The position numbers and the translations under genes were made by a program. Positions 1-9,402 of a stretch of 64,000 nt of DNA are shown here, one piece after another. The notes under the pieces were generated by a model. That model saw only the letters and a program-made list of their open reading frames with translations, was not told the DNA's origin and did not search any database. The first letter of the stretch is position 1; each line of letters begins with the position of its first letter. The stretch covers positions 124,001 to 188,000 of the forward strand of contig JAEKKX010000007.1 of NCBI GenBank assembly GCA_019510125.1, read 5' to 3'. This DNA comes from Lysobacterales bacterium (GTDB taxonomy: Bacteria > Pseudomonadota > Gammaproteobacteria > Xanthomonadales > Xanthomonadaceae).

Positions 1-36
1 ATTGCCGCGCTCGCGCGGTCGATGCTCAAGGGATGA
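1..36 (+). CDS. C-terminal tail of an unidentified upstream gene (partial)
   Basis: The frame opened by base 1 reads 11 residues ending in ARSMLKG and stops with TGA at 34-36, five bases before the ATG of the next gene. The tight spacing and shared strand suggest an operon with the phosphotransferase that follows, and the stop codon lies inside the AAGGGATGAGG stretch that would be that gene's ribosome binding site. Too little of the protein is present to name it. Genes for this phosphotransferase family often sit beside acyl-CoA dehydrogenases or short-chain dehydrogenases, but nothing here proves either. Confidence 0.4.
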   Translation: MAALARSMLKG

Positions 37-40
37 GGCC

Positions 41-1069
41 ATGACCCACCCGCTGGACCTGCCGGCAGACGCGCTGGCGACGTATCTCGAGGCGCACGTC
101 GACGGCTTCCGCGGGCCGCTGACGGCGATCAAGTTCAAGGGCGGGCAGTCGAACCCGACCTACCGGATCGACGCCGCCAGCGGCACGTACGTGCTGCGGC
201 GCAAGCCGCCGGGCGCGTTGCTGCCGTCGGCGCACGCGGTCGATCGCGAATTCCGCGTGCTGCAGGCGCTGCACGGCGGCCCGGTGCCGGTGGCGCGGCC
301 GCTGCACCTGTGCGAGGACACGTCGGTCATCGGCGCGATGTTCTACCTGATGGCGCACGTCGACGGCCGCATCTTCTGGGATCCCTCGTTGCCGGATTGC
401 GATCCCGACGCGCGCGGCGCGCACTACGACGCCATCGTCGATACGCTGGCCGCGCTGCACGCGATCGATCCCGCGGCGGTCGGGCTCGCCGACTTCGGCA
501 AGCCGGGCAACTACTTCGCGCGGCAACTGCGGCGCTGGACCGAACAGTACCGCGCCAGCGAGACCCGCCCGATCGCGGCGATGGACGCCCTGATCGACGC
601 GCTGCCGCCGCGCTGTCCTGCCGACGACGGCGCGGTCGCGCTGGTCCACGGCGACTTCCGCATCGACAACCTGATCTTCGCGCCGGCCGCGGCGGGCGCG
701 CCGCGCGTCGCCGCGATCGTGGACTGGGAGCTGTCCACCCTCGGCCATCCGCTCGCCGACCTCGGCTATTTCTGCATGGCCCTGCGCCTGCCGCGCAACC
801 CGGCGCTGCCGGGCCTGGCCGGGCTGGACCGCGCCGCGCTGGGCATCCCCGACGAACCGGCGCTGCTCGCCCGCTACGCGGAACGCAGCGGCCGCGCGAT
901 TCCCGGCGACTGGCCGTTCGTGCTGGCCTTCAGCTTCTTCCGCCTCGCGGCCATTGCCCAGGGCGTCGCCAAGCGCGCCGAGCAGGGGAACGCGTCCAGC
1001 GAACAGGCCGCGCAGGCGGGGCGGATGGTGGATTTGCTGGCGGGGATGGGGCTCGACGCGCTGGTGTGA
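41..1069 (+). CDS. Phosphotransferase family protein (APH/ACAD10-11-like kinase fold)
   Basis: This 342-residue cytoplasmic protein has the aminoglycoside-phosphotransferase/choline-kinase fold of COG3173. The Brenner-type catalytic motif HGDFRIDN lies near residue 202 and the metal-binding DWE of IVDWELSTLGHPLADLGY near residue 227. The N-lobe contains a GGQSNPTY glycine-rich loop and the LRRKP strand that supplies the ATP-binding lysine. Bacterial members resemble the kinase half of human ACAD10/ACAD11, which phosphorylates 4-hydroxy acyl-CoAs before dehydrogenation, so a role in hydroxy-acyl-CoA catabolism is a reasonable inference. The substrate cannot be read from the sequence. I start at ATG 41 because it follows an AAGGGATGAGG ribosome binding site; an in-frame TTG at 2 would add 13 unlikely residues. 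Confidence 0.85.
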   Translation: MTHPLDLPADALATYLEAHVDGFRGPLTAIKFKGGQSNPTYRIDAASGTYVLRRKPPGALLPSAHAVDREFRVLQALHGGPVPVARPLHLCEDTSVIGAMFYLMAHVDGRIFWDPSLPDCDPDARGAHYDAIVDTLAALHAIDPAAVGLADFGKPGNYFARQLRRWTEQYRASETRPIAAMDALIDALPPRCPADDGAVALVHGDFRIDNLIFAPAAAGAPRVAAIVDWELSTLGHPLADLGYFCMALRLPRNPALPGLAGLDRAALGIPDEPALLARYAERSGRAIPGDWPFVLAFSFFRLAAIAQGVAKRAEQGNASSEQAAQAGRMVDLLAGMGLDALV

Positions 1070-1091
1070 TCGTTGCCGGCGTGCGCCGCGC

Positions 1092-1176
1092 TTTCCCGTG
1101 GGAGCGACGGAAGTCGCGACGGGCTGTGGGAAGATTTTCTTCGATTCGTCGCGACTTCCGTCGCTCCCACGGGAAA
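1092..1176. repeat. Perfect 30-bp inverted repeat (REP-like palindrome)
   Basis: Bases 1092-1121 and 1147-1176 are exact reverse complements over 30 bp and flank a 25-base loop. Each arm contains the core GTGGGAGCGACGGAAGTCGC. The element fills the gap between two convergent genes (stops at 1069 and 1240), so a transcript from either side would fold into a long hairpin that could end transcription or protect 3' ends. Intergenic palindromes with this core are, from general knowledge, common in Xanthomonadaceae genomes; the copy number here cannot be judged from one window. Confidence 0.9.
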
Positions 1177-1239
1177 CGACTGCGGCTCGTGCCAGCGTGT
1201 CGATCCCGATGCCACGCTACCCGCAAGTCGTTCGTGGGT

Positions 1240-1563
1240 TCACTCGCGGTCGTCGCGGGTCCACACGCCGCCGTGTTCGATCTTCACCGGGAACTTCGCG
1301 ACCGGCTCGTAGGCGGGGGCGCACAGGGCGCGGCCGTCGCGGAGGTCGAAGCGGGCGCCGTGGAGGACGCAGGTGATGCTGCCCTCGGTCGGGTCGACGT
1401 CGCCGGAGGACAGCTCGAATTCGTCGTGGGTGCATTTGTCCTCGACCGCGTACAGCTCGCCGTCGAGGTTGACCACGAGGATCGGGGTGTCGTCGGCCCA
1501 TACCGTGGCCTTCTCGCCGGGCAGGAGCTGTTCCGTCGGACACACGAACACCCAGTCGCTCAT
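1240..1563 (-). CDS. Rieske [2Fe-2S] ferredoxin-like protein at the end of the suf operon
   Basis: The 107-residue product is a single Rieske domain of the non-heme dioxygenase-ferredoxin type. The cluster ligands are visible as C44-T-H46 in KCTHDEF and C65-V-L-H68 in TCVLHGARF. No membrane segment or signal is present, so it is a soluble electron carrier. It is the last gene of the suf operon and its ATG (1563-1561) overlaps the stop of the GNAT gene by four bases. No oxygenase gene lies beside it, so it probably does not serve a ring-hydroxylating dioxygenase. A role in supplying electrons to Fe-S assembly is an inference from position only. Confidence 0.88.
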   Translation of the reverse strand: MSDWVFVCPTEQLLPGEKATVWADDTPILVVNLDGELYAVEDKCTHDEFELSSGDVDPTEGSITCVLHGARFDLRDGRALCAPAYEPVAKFPVKIEHGGVWTRDDRE

Positions 1564-2144
1564 GCGGCGGTCTCCATCGGGGAGGCGTCGAGCGCCTTGT
1601 CGAGCACCTCGAAGCGCAGGCCCGCGCGCGTGGGGATGCCGTAGCGCGGGTCGTCGTAGGGGAAGGGCTTGAACACGCCGGTGCGGACGTAGCCGCGGCG
1701 CTCGTACCAGGCGAGCAGCTCGTCGCGGCAATCGATCACGGTCATGCGCATGCGCGCGCACCCGAGCGTGTCGCGGGCGACGCGCTCGGCCTCGGCCAGC
1801 AGCATCCGGCCGAGGCCGCCGCCCTGCAGGTCCGGGCGGATCGAGAACATGCCGAATTCAGCGGTCGCCACGCCGTCGTCGGCGGCTACGACGGCGATCC
1901 GCGCGCAGCCGATCGGGTGGCCGCTCGCGTCGTCCTCGCGCTCGGCGTCCCCGGCGATCAGGATCACGCTGCCGGGCGCGTCCAGGTCGGCGCGCAGCAT
2001 GTCGGCGTCGATACGCTGGCCGCCCAGCAGGTCGGCCTCGGTGGTCCAGCCCTGGCGGCTGGCGTCGCCGCGGTAGGCCGAGGTGACCAGCGCGATCAGC
2101 GCGGGGATGTCGCCGTGGGTGGCGAAACGGTAGATCGGCGTCAT
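1560..2144 (-). CDS. GNAT family N-acetyltransferase
   Basis: The 194-residue protein shows the GNAT fold. The acetyl-CoA pyrophosphate-binding loop appears as QGGGLG at residues 107-112 inside RPDLQGGGLGRMLLAEAE, and the C-terminal WYERRGYVRTG motif is typical of the last strands. The acceptor substrate is not deducible. The start ATG at 2144 lies 10 bases after the stop of sufS, and the 3' end overlaps the Rieske gene by 4 bases, so it is co-transcribed with the suf genes. A longer frame reaches upstream across sufS but has no sensible start and no family similarity. Confidence 0.85.
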   Translation of the reverse strand: MTPIYRFATHGDIPALIALVTSAYRGDASRQGWTTEADLLGGQRIDADMLRADLDAPGSVILIAGDAEREDDASGHPIGCARIAVVAADDGVATAEFGMFSIRPDLQGGGLGRMLLAEAERVARDTLGCARMRMTVIDCRDELLAWYERRGYVRTGVFKPFPYDDPRYGIPTRAGLRFEVLDKALDASPMETAA

Positions 2145-2154
2145 CGCGGTGGGC

Positions 2155-3396
2155 TCAGGCCAGCAGTCGACGGACCTTGCGGATCGCCTCGGCGAAGCGC
2201 TCGATCTCGTCGTGGGTGTTGTAGAACGCGAACGACGCGCGGCAGGTCGCCGGCACGCCGTAGAACTGGAGCAGCGGGTGGGCGCAGTGCTGGCCGCTGC
2301 GCACCGCCACGCCCTCGAGGTCGAGCAGCGTCGCGAGGTCGTGCGCATGGGCGCCGTCGAGCAGGAAGCTGATCACGGCGGCCTTCTCGGGCGCGGTGCC
2401 GAGGATGCGCAACCCGTCGATCGCGGTCAGCGCCTCGGTGGCGTGCGCCAGCAGTTCGGCCTCGCGCGCCTCGATCGCGTCCATGCCGATCGCCGAGAGG
2501 TAGTCCGTCGCGACGCCCAGGCCGACGTGGCCGGCGATGTTCGGGGTGCCGGCCTCGAAGTGGTGCGGCGGGTCGTTGAACACCGAGCCCTCGAAACGCA
2601 CTTCCTTGATCATCTCGCCGCCGCCGAGGAACGGCGGCATCTGCGCCAGCAGTTCGCGTCGCGCCCACAGGGCGCCGGTGCCGGTGGGGCCGCACATCTT
2701 GTGGCCGGTGAGCGCGTAGAAATCGCAGCCGAGCGCAGGCACGTCCACCGCGCGATGCGGCACGGCCTGCGAGCCGTCGACCACGGTGACTATGCCGCGC
2801 CGCCGCGCTTCGCGGCAGATCTCGCGCACCGGGTTGACCGTGCCCAGCACGTTGCTGACGTGGGCGAGGCCGAGCAGCTTCACCTCGCCGGTCATCGCCG
2901 CGTACAGCGCGTCGAGGTCGAGCGATCCGTCGGGCAGGAGTTCGGCGACGCGGATCGTCGCGCCGGTGCGTTCGGCGACGAGCTGCCACGGCACGATGTT
3001 GGCGTGGTGCTCCATCCGCGTGAGCAGGACGACGTCGCCGGGCCCGAGCCGCGGCAGCGCCCACGAATACGCGACGAGATTGAGCGCAAAAGTAGTGCCG
3101 CTGCACAGCACCAGCTCGTCGCGATGGACCTTGAGGAAGCCGGCGAGCTTCGCCCGCGCGCCTTCGTAGGCCTCGGTGGCCTCGGTGCCCAGCGCGTGGA
3201 CCGCGCGGCTGACGTTGGCGTTGTGGCGGCGGAAGAAGTCGTCGACGGCGTCGATCACCGCGGCCGGCTTCTGCCCGGTGTTGGCCGAATCGAGGTAGAC
3301 CAGCGGCTTGCCGTGGACCTCTCGTTGCAGCAGCGGGAAATCGGCGCGGATCGCGGTCCAGTCGGGTGGGGTCGGATCGGGGCGGGGCGTGGTCAT
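2155..3396 (-). CDS. sufS: Cysteine desulfurase SufS
   Basis: SufS is a group II, PLP-dependent cysteine desulfurase that takes sulfur from L-cysteine as an enzyme persulfide for Fe-S cluster assembly on SufBCD. At 413 residues it has the usual length. The PLP lysine is K233 in TGHKMCGPTG and the persulfide-forming cysteine is C371 in RSGQHCAHPL; the PLP phosphate-site loop CSGTT is at 98-102. SufS enzymes normally need SufE or SufU to relay sulfur, and neither gene is in this operon. The ATG at 3396-3394 overlaps the stop of sufD by four bases, which indicates translational coupling. Confidence 0.96.
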   Translation of the reverse strand: MTTPRPDPTPPDWTAIRADFPLLQREVHGKPLVYLDSANTGQKPAAVIDAVDDFFRRHNANVSRAVHALGTEATEAYEGARAKLAGFLKVHRDELVLCSGTTFALNLVAYSWALPRLGPGDVVLLTRMEHHANIVPWQLVAERTGATIRVAELLPDGSLDLDALYAAMTGEVKLLGLAHVSNVLGTVNPVREICREARRRGIVTVVDGSQAVPHRAVDVPALGCDFYALTGHKMCGPTGTGALWARRELLAQMPPFLGGGEMIKEVRFEGSVFNDPPHHFEAGTPNIAGHVGLGVATDYLSAIGMDAIEAREAELLAHATEALTAIDGLRILGTAPEKAAVISFLLDGAHAHDLATLLDLEGVAVRSGQHCAHPLLQFYGVPATCRASFAFYNTHDEIERFAEAIRKVRRLLA

Positions 3397-4697
3397 GCGG
3401 GGTCGCTCCCGAGGCGGGCCAGCGCGGCGTCGAGCATGCCTTCCAGCGTCGCGCGCAGCGCCGCGTCGTCGATCCGCGAGAGGGTCTCGCGGCAGAACGC
3501 GGCGGTCAGCAGCGCGCGCGCCTGCGCTTCGGGGATGCCGCGCGAGCGCAGGTAGAACAGGGCGGTCGGGTCGAGCTGGCCGACGGTCGCGCCGTGCGCG
3601 GCCTTGACCTCGTCGGCGTGGATGACCAGCACCGGCTGGGTGTCGATCTCGGCGTTCGCCGACAGCAGCAGGTTGCGGTTGGACAGGTCGGCGTCGCTGC
3701 CGTCCGCACCTTCGCGGATGGTGATGCCGCCGTGGAACACCGCGCGGCCGCGTCCCGCGCCGAGTCCGCGCCAGCGCAGCGCGCAGGCGGTGTCGCGGGC
3801 GATGTGCTCGATGCCCAGGCGGGTGTCGAGATGGCGCTTGCCGTCGGCCAGCAGCACGCCGTCGGCGGCGAGTCGTGCGCCGACGCCTTCGAGGCGCACG
3901 TTCAACTCGTGCCGCGACAGCGCCGCGCCGAGTTCGAGATCGAGCCGGGCGTAGTCGGCCTCGCGCGCGAGCACCGCGTCGCAGCGCGCGAACGTGGTGG
4001 CGCCGGCGGCTTCGTGCTGAACCCGCGCGTGCGCGAGCCGCGCGCGCTGGCCGAGGTGGACGTGGGCGACATGGTTGCGCAGGCCGCGGTGTTCGCCCAG
4101 CGCGAGGTGGTGCTCGACCAGCCGCAGCGCGGCGCCGTTGCGCAGGTCGACGAAGTGGCGCAGGTGCGCAGCGGTTTCGCCGCCGGCGGTCGAGACGAAG
4201 ACCAGGTGCAGGGTCGCGCCTTCGCCGGCGTCGTGATCGACGCGCAGGACCACGCCTTCCTCGGCCAGCGCGGCGTTGGCGACCGCGAACACCGCGTCCG
4301 CGCCGGCATAGCGGTACTGCAGGAAATTCGCGTCGCGCGGCTCCTGTTCGCGCAGCACGCGCGACAGCGGCATCGCGTCGACGCCGGCGGGCAGCGCCGC
4401 GATGTCGCTGCGCGCGGCGTCGAAACGGCCGTCGACGAAGACCATGCGTGGCGCGGGCATCGGCGCGAGCAGCGCGTCGAGCGCGCCGGCATCGACCGGC
4501 GCTTCGCCGGCCGGCGCGAAGGCGCGCCGCTCCAGCGCGCGCAGCGAGGTGTATTTCCAGGCCTCGCTGCGCGGCCCGGGCAGGCCCTCGCGCAGGGCCG
4601 CGTCCAGCGCTTCCCGGCGGAATGGACCGAGCGCGGCGGCGTCGGGCTGGGCGAGGCCCGCGAAGGCCGTCGCGAACGAATCGAGCAGGGCGCTCAT
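3393..4697 (-). CDS. sufD: Fe-S cluster assembly protein SufD
   Basis: SufD (434 residues) pairs with SufB and SufC in the SufBC2D scaffold. The C-terminal half is the right-handed beta-helix of the SufBD family. The segment KAAHGATVGQLD contains the histidine equivalent to the one needed for iron acquisition in E. coli SufD, and the following FYLRSRGIPEAQARALL helix binds SufC. The N-terminal helical part, rich in Ala and Leu, is poorly conserved as usual. The gene overlaps both neighbours (sufC and sufS) by four bases. Confidence 0.95.
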   Translation of the reverse strand: MSALLDSFATAFAGLAQPDAAALGPFRREALDAALREGLPGPRSEAWKYTSLRALERRAFAPAGEAPVDAGALDALLAPMPAPRMVFVDGRFDAARSDIAALPAGVDAMPLSRVLREQEPRDANFLQYRYAGADAVFAVANAALAEEGVVLRVDHDAGEGATLHLVFVSTAGGETAAHLRHFVDLRNGAALRLVEHHLALGEHRGLRNHVAHVHLGQRARLAHARVQHEAAGATTFARCDAVLAREADYARLDLELGAALSRHELNVRLEGVGARLAADGVLLADGKRHLDTRLGIEHIARDTACALRWRGLGAGRGRAVFHGGITIREGADGSDADLSNRNLLLSANAEIDTQPVLVIHADEVKAAHGATVGQLDPTALFYLRSRGIPEAQARALLTAAFCRETLSRIDDAALRATLEGMLDAALARLGSDPA

Positions 4698-5506
4698 CGG
4701 TTGGCCTGCTCCCGGGCGGCCTGCTGCTCGGCGGGACGATCCGTGGCAGGACGATCCGGCGCGATCCGGTCCTTCAGCCAGGCGTAGCCGTGCTGTTCGA
4801 GCTCCAGCGCCAGTTCCGGGCCGCCGGTCTGGGCGATGCGGCCGTCGGCGAGCACGTGGACCACGTCCGGCCGGATGTAGTCGAGCAGGCGCTGGTAGTG
4901 GGTGATCACGAGGAACGCGCGTCCCGCGTCGCGCAGCGCGTTGACGCCGTCGGCGACGGCCTTGAGCGCGTCGATGTCGAGTCCGGAGTCGGTCTCGTCG
5001 AGGATCGCGAGCCTGGGTTCGAGCACCGCGAGCTGGAAGATCTCGTTGCGCTTTTTCTCGCCGCCGCTGAAGCCTTCGTTGACGCCGCGGTGCAGCAGTT
5101 CGTCCTTCAGGTGCAGGATCGCCAGCTTCTCGCGGACGAGCTTCAGGAACTGCATCGAATCCAGCTCCGGCTCGCCGCGCGCCTTGCGCTGGGCGTTGAG
5201 CGCGGTGCGCAGGAAGTAGGTGTTGTTCACGCCCGGGATCTCGACCGGGTACTGGAACGCGAGGAACACCCCCGCCGCGGCGCGCTCCTCCGGTTCGAGC
5301 GCGAGCAGGTCGCGGCCTTCGAAGGCGACGCTGCCTCCGGTCACCTCGTAGCCGTCGCGGCCGGCGAGGATGTTGCCCAGGGTGGACTTGCCGGCGCCGT
5401 TGGGGCCCATGATCGCGTGGACCTCGCCGGCCTTCACGTCGAGCGTGAGGCCCTTGAGGATGTCCTTGCCGGCGACGCGGGCGTGGAGGTCGGTGATGGT
5501 CAGCAT
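4694..5506 (-). CDS. sufC: Fe-S cluster assembly ATPase SufC
   Basis: SufC is the ABC-type ATPase that drives conformational change in the SufBC2D complex. Walker A is GPNGAGKST at residues 34-42, the signature is FSGGEKKRNE and Walker B runs into LAILDETDSGLD, the hallmark SufC version. At 270 residues it is about 20 longer than E. coli SufC because of a polar C-terminal tail (after LKDRIAPDR) rich in Pro, Ala and Gln. That tail overlaps the start of sufD by four bases. Confidence 0.96.
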   Translation of the reverse strand: MLTITDLHARVAGKDILKGLTLDVKAGEVHAIMGPNGAGKSTLGNILAGRDGYEVTGGSVAFEGRDLLALEPEERAAAGVFLAFQYPVEIPGVNNTYFLRTALNAQRKARGEPELDSMQFLKLVREKLAILHLKDELLHRGVNEGFSGGEKKRNEIFQLAVLEPRLAILDETDSGLDIDALKAVADGVNALRDAGRAFLVITHYQRLLDYIRPDVVHVLADGRIAQTGGPELALELEQHGYAWLKDRIAPDRPATDRPAEQQAAREQANR

Positions 5507-5570
5507 GGGGAGGTCTTCGGAAGTCTCGGGCGGCGTCGCGCCGGGCGCGGCGCCGGTCGGTGGAGGGAAG

Positions 5571-5816
5571 TCAGGTCCGGGGCTGCGGCCGCCAGCGCAG
5601 CAGGCCCCAGGCGGAGACCGCGGCCCAGACGCCCTCCAGCACCACGAACGGCATGAACCGCACCAGCCATGCGGACCAGCCGCAGAGCAGGGCGCCGGTC
5701 ATGTTCATCGCGAGGAAGGTGCGGGAGCGCTCGGAGAGCAGGCCGCGCTGGTTGAGCACGAAGGCGACCAGCAGCGTGCTCACGCCGAGGGTGCCGATGA
5801 GGTCGCTGGCGGTCAT
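5571..5816 (-). CDS. Small CBU_0592-like integral membrane protein in the suf operon
   Basis: This 81-residue protein has three predicted hydrophobic helices: residues 5-22 (IGTLGVSTLLVAFVLNQ), about 33-50 and about 54-75 (PFVVLEGVWAAVSAWGLL). It resembles the small CBU_0592 family of uncharacterised membrane proteins. The ATG at 5816 overlaps the stop of the ACT-domain gene by 4 bases and the stop lies 64 bases before sufC. No function is known. The position suggests expression together with Fe-S assembly genes, but not necessarily a role in it. Confidence 0.7.
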   Translation of the reverse strand: MTASDLIGTLGVSTLLVAFVLNQRGLLSERSRTFLAMNMTGALLCGWSAWLVRFMPFVVLEGVWAAVSAWGLLRWRPQPRT

Positions 5817-6225
5817 GCGGTGCTCCCGGCAGCGAGCGCGCGCAGGGCGGTCATCGCCGCTTCGCGTCGCGCCCACGGCACGAACAGGTGGTCGTGGTGG
5901 TAGGCGGAGACGACGTTGCACGGGATCTCCGCCGCGGCGAGCGCGGTGGAGATCGCGGCCATCATGCCCACGGCTTCGAGGCTGGAATGGATGCGCAGGG
6001 TGATCTGCGCCCACAGCGGCGCGTCGTCGCCCTCGTCCGCGGCGACGACGACGGTGGCGCCCTCATCCTCGCGGAACAGCAGGATCGCGTCTGCAGGCGC
6101 CTGCGCGTCGTGCGCCTGGGTGCGGATCGCGCGCGGGCGCGACGCCAGCGCCGGCGCGAGGCCGGCGAGCAGGCGCGCGAGGTCGGTTTCCCCGGTGGCC
6201 GGAGCGGCGTTCGCCGCGGTCGCGT

Positions 6226-6229
<4 letters not shown>
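5813..6229 (-). CDS. ACT domain-containing protein (COG3602-like)
   Basis: The 138-residue protein has two small alpha/beta modules of ACT-like character. The C-terminal part contains [20 protein letters not shown] followed by [18 protein letters not shown], the pattern of the COG3602 family. ACT domains usually bind amino acids or other small ligands and regulate a partner enzyme. It lies between sufB and sufC, with four-base overlaps at both ends (6226-6229 and 5813-5816), so it is tightly coupled to SufB production. The ligand is unknown; cysteine would be an attractive guess but is not shown by the sequence. Confidence 0.8.
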
Positions 6230-7704
<1,475 letters not shown>

Positions 7705-7712
7705 GGCGATGC

Positions 7713-8171
7713 TCAGCCGGCGCTCAGGGCAAGGGGGATGGCGCGACGCGGGGCGCCGCCGTCGGCGGCGGGGGGCAGCGCCATTTCGGCCAGGCTCACC
7801 CGGCGCAGGGCGTCGGCGACGACGTCGTTGACCCGGCGCCAGTTGGCGCGCGCGCCGCAGGAATGGGCGATGCCGCACTGGCCCTCGTGGTCGCTGCATT
7901 CGGTCATCGCCAGCGGGCCTTCCATCGCCTCGACGATCTCGACCAGGGTGATCTCGGTCGCCGGGCGCGCCAGCCGGTAGCCGCCGGCCGCGCCGCGGAA
8001 GGCCTGGACCAGGCCGGCCGCCGCCAGCGGCTTGAGCACCTTGGCCACGGTCGGCGCCTCCAGCCCGGCGCGCTCGGCCAGGCCGGCGGCGCTGAGCACG
8101 GCCCCGGCCTCGGCGGCCAGGACGGTCAGCACCACGGTGGCGTAGTCGGTGAGTTTGGTGACGCGGAGCAT
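7713..8171 (-). CDS. Rrf2/IscR-type SUF-system Fe-S assembly regulator
   Basis: This 152-residue protein has the Rrf2 winged-helix domain ([14 protein letters not shown] at the N-terminus and a DNA-recognition region through [12 protein letters not shown]). Its putative cluster-binding cysteines are in [16 protein letters not shown], spaced C-x6-C-x5-C, close to the C-x5-C-x5-C of IscR. It matches the type of regulator placed in front of suf operons in Xanthomonas and relatives. The family represses or activates suf genes according to Fe-S status. The ATG at 8171 begins the canonical [11 protein letters not shown]; a longer frame upstream runs into the promoter. It is the first gene of the operon and would autoregulate. 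Confidence 0.92.
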   Translation of the reverse strand: MLRVTKLTDYATVVLTVLAAEAGAVLSAAGLAERAGLEAPTVAKVLKPLAAAGLVQAFRGAAGGYRLARPATEITLVEIVEAMEGPLAMTECSDHEGQCGIAHSCGARANWRRVNDVVADALRRVSLAEMALPPAADGGAPRRAIPLALSAG

Positions 8172-8211
8172 CGGCGGGGGCGGGACGGCGGCGGTGCGAA
8201 AGAGGACCGAA

Positions 8212-8240
8212 ATTGTACGCTTTCGATCGACGGCGCTCAA
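8212..8240 (-). promoter_or_regulatory. Predicted sigma70 promoter of the suf operon
   Basis: On the minus strand, TTGAGC (8240-8235) and TACAAT (8217-8212) are separated by exactly 17 bases, a near-consensus promoter in very GC-rich DNA. It would place the transcript start near 8205, about 34 bases before the regulator ATG. The spacer and -10 region (GAAAGCGTACAATTTCGG) is where an Rrf2-family autorepressor would be expected to bind, but no clear dyad was identified. Confidence 0.65.
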
Positions 8241-8362
8241 ACGGGCGTTCCCACGGCCCCCGGGTGACGGCTGTCACCGGCGATGGCTGACGGCCATGCC
8301 TGGTCCGCCCGCGCCCGCCGCGGACAATGGGCCGCGTCCACTCCCGGACGCAGGAGCCCGCC

Positions 8363-8617
8363 ATGAACACCCGCACCGCCGCCCCTTCCCCGATCGAAAC
8401 CACGCTGCACGCCGCCGTCGGCGAGCTGGTGGCGCGCGCGACCGCCGCGCCGGCCGAGGCCGCCGGCGCCCGCACGCCCTGGCTGCGCTGGCTGCTCGCG
8501 CTGGCGGCGCTGTTCGTGGCCTGGAAGGCCTGGCGCGGGTTCCGGTCGTTGTTCTGGACCGTCTTCGGCCTGGCCATGGCGGTGTTCTGGAGCGGCGCCT
8601 GGCACCGGATGTTCTGA
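8363..8617 (+). CDS. Small hypothetical membrane protein
   Basis: The 84-residue protein has a polar Ala/Thr-rich first 35 residues and two hydrophobic segments, [17 protein letters not shown] (about 42-58) and [17 protein letters not shown] (about 64-80). I do not recognise the family. The ATG follows a GCAGGAG ribosome binding site at good spacing. It is transcribed away from the suf regulator and stands 91 bases before the SET-domain gene, with which it may share a transcript. Confidence 0.6.
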   Translation: MNTRTAAPSPIETTLHAAVGELVARATAAPAEAAGARTPWLRWLLALAALFVAWKAWRGFRSLFWTVFGLAMAVFWSGAWHRMF

Positions 8618-8708
8618 AGCCCCGTCTTCCGGCGCGACCCGGTGCGCGCCGCGCCGGGCGGATCGGCCATAATCGCCGACTCCGCCCGCCGTTCCGGATC
8701 CACACCCC

Positions 8709-9194
8709 ATGCCGAAGAAGAAGATCGTCGCCCGCCTGTCCAGCATCCACGGCAACGGCGTGTTCGCCGACGAACCGATCCGCAAGGGCGAGCGCATCGT
8801 CCGCTACAAGGGCAAGGTCCGCAGCCACGAGGACGTCGATCGCCTCTACGGCGAGCAGCAGGAGAACGGCCACACCTTCCTGTTCACGCTGAACGACGAC
8901 TACGTGATCGACGCCAACGAGGACGGCAACATCGCGCGCTGGATCAACCACAGTTGCGAGCCGAACTGCGAGGCGGTGCAGGAAGAGAACGCCAAGGGCA
9001 AGACCCACAAGGACAAGGTGTTCATCGAGGCGATCCGCGACATCGCCCAGGGCGAGGAACTGACCTACAACTACGGCATCGTGCTCGACGAACCGCACAC
9101 CGCGAAGCTCAAGAAACTCTGGGCCTGCCGCTGCGGGTCGAAGCGCTGCACCGGCACGATGCTGCAGCCGAAATCGGGCAAGCGCGGCGGCTGA
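8709..9194 (+). CDS. SET domain protein-lysine methyltransferase
   Basis: The 161-residue protein is a compact SET domain of the kind that uses S-adenosylmethionine to methylate lysines. The N-terminal [16 protein letters not shown] strand, the pseudoknot motifs [12 protein letters not shown] (near residue 78) and EELTYNYG (near 117), and a post-SET cysteine cluster [12 protein letters not shown] (near 140) that would bind zinc with the C of NHSCEPNC are all intact. The catalytic tyrosine is in TYNYG. Short free-standing SET proteins occur in Xanthomonas and Chlamydia; the best-known bacterial cases modify histones or histone-like proteins. The target here is unknown. An HU protein with a Lys-rich tail is encoded 3.5 kb away (12784-13158), but a link is speculation. 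Confidence 0.9.
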   Translation: MPKKKIVARLSSIHGNGVFADEPIRKGERIVRYKGKVRSHEDVDRLYGEQQENGHTFLFTLNDDYVIDANEDGNIARWINHSCEPNCEAVQEENAKGKTHKDKVFIEAIRDIAQGEELTYNYGIVLDEPHTAKLKKLWACRCGSKRCTGTMLQPKSGKRGG

Positions 9195-9402
9195 GGCCGC
9201 TCCGCGAACGCATTCCGCGGGCGGGTGCGGACAGCGCCTGCGGCGCACGCCGCCGGCGCGGTGCCCGCACGACGCACGCACGCTTCCCGCCAAGCTCCGC
9301 ACATCGCCGGTGACGCCGGATACGCCTCCGCGTGACTTGCGGCAGGCGTCCATCGCGTCCGGCGCATGCACCATGCGCGCTTCCGAACGCGAGAGACTCC
9401 CG

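Noticed and set aside
8318-8330. GACAAT as a -10 box for the small membrane protein gene at 8363
   Set aside because: No -35 element at suitable distance; in this composition a single hexamer match is not enough.
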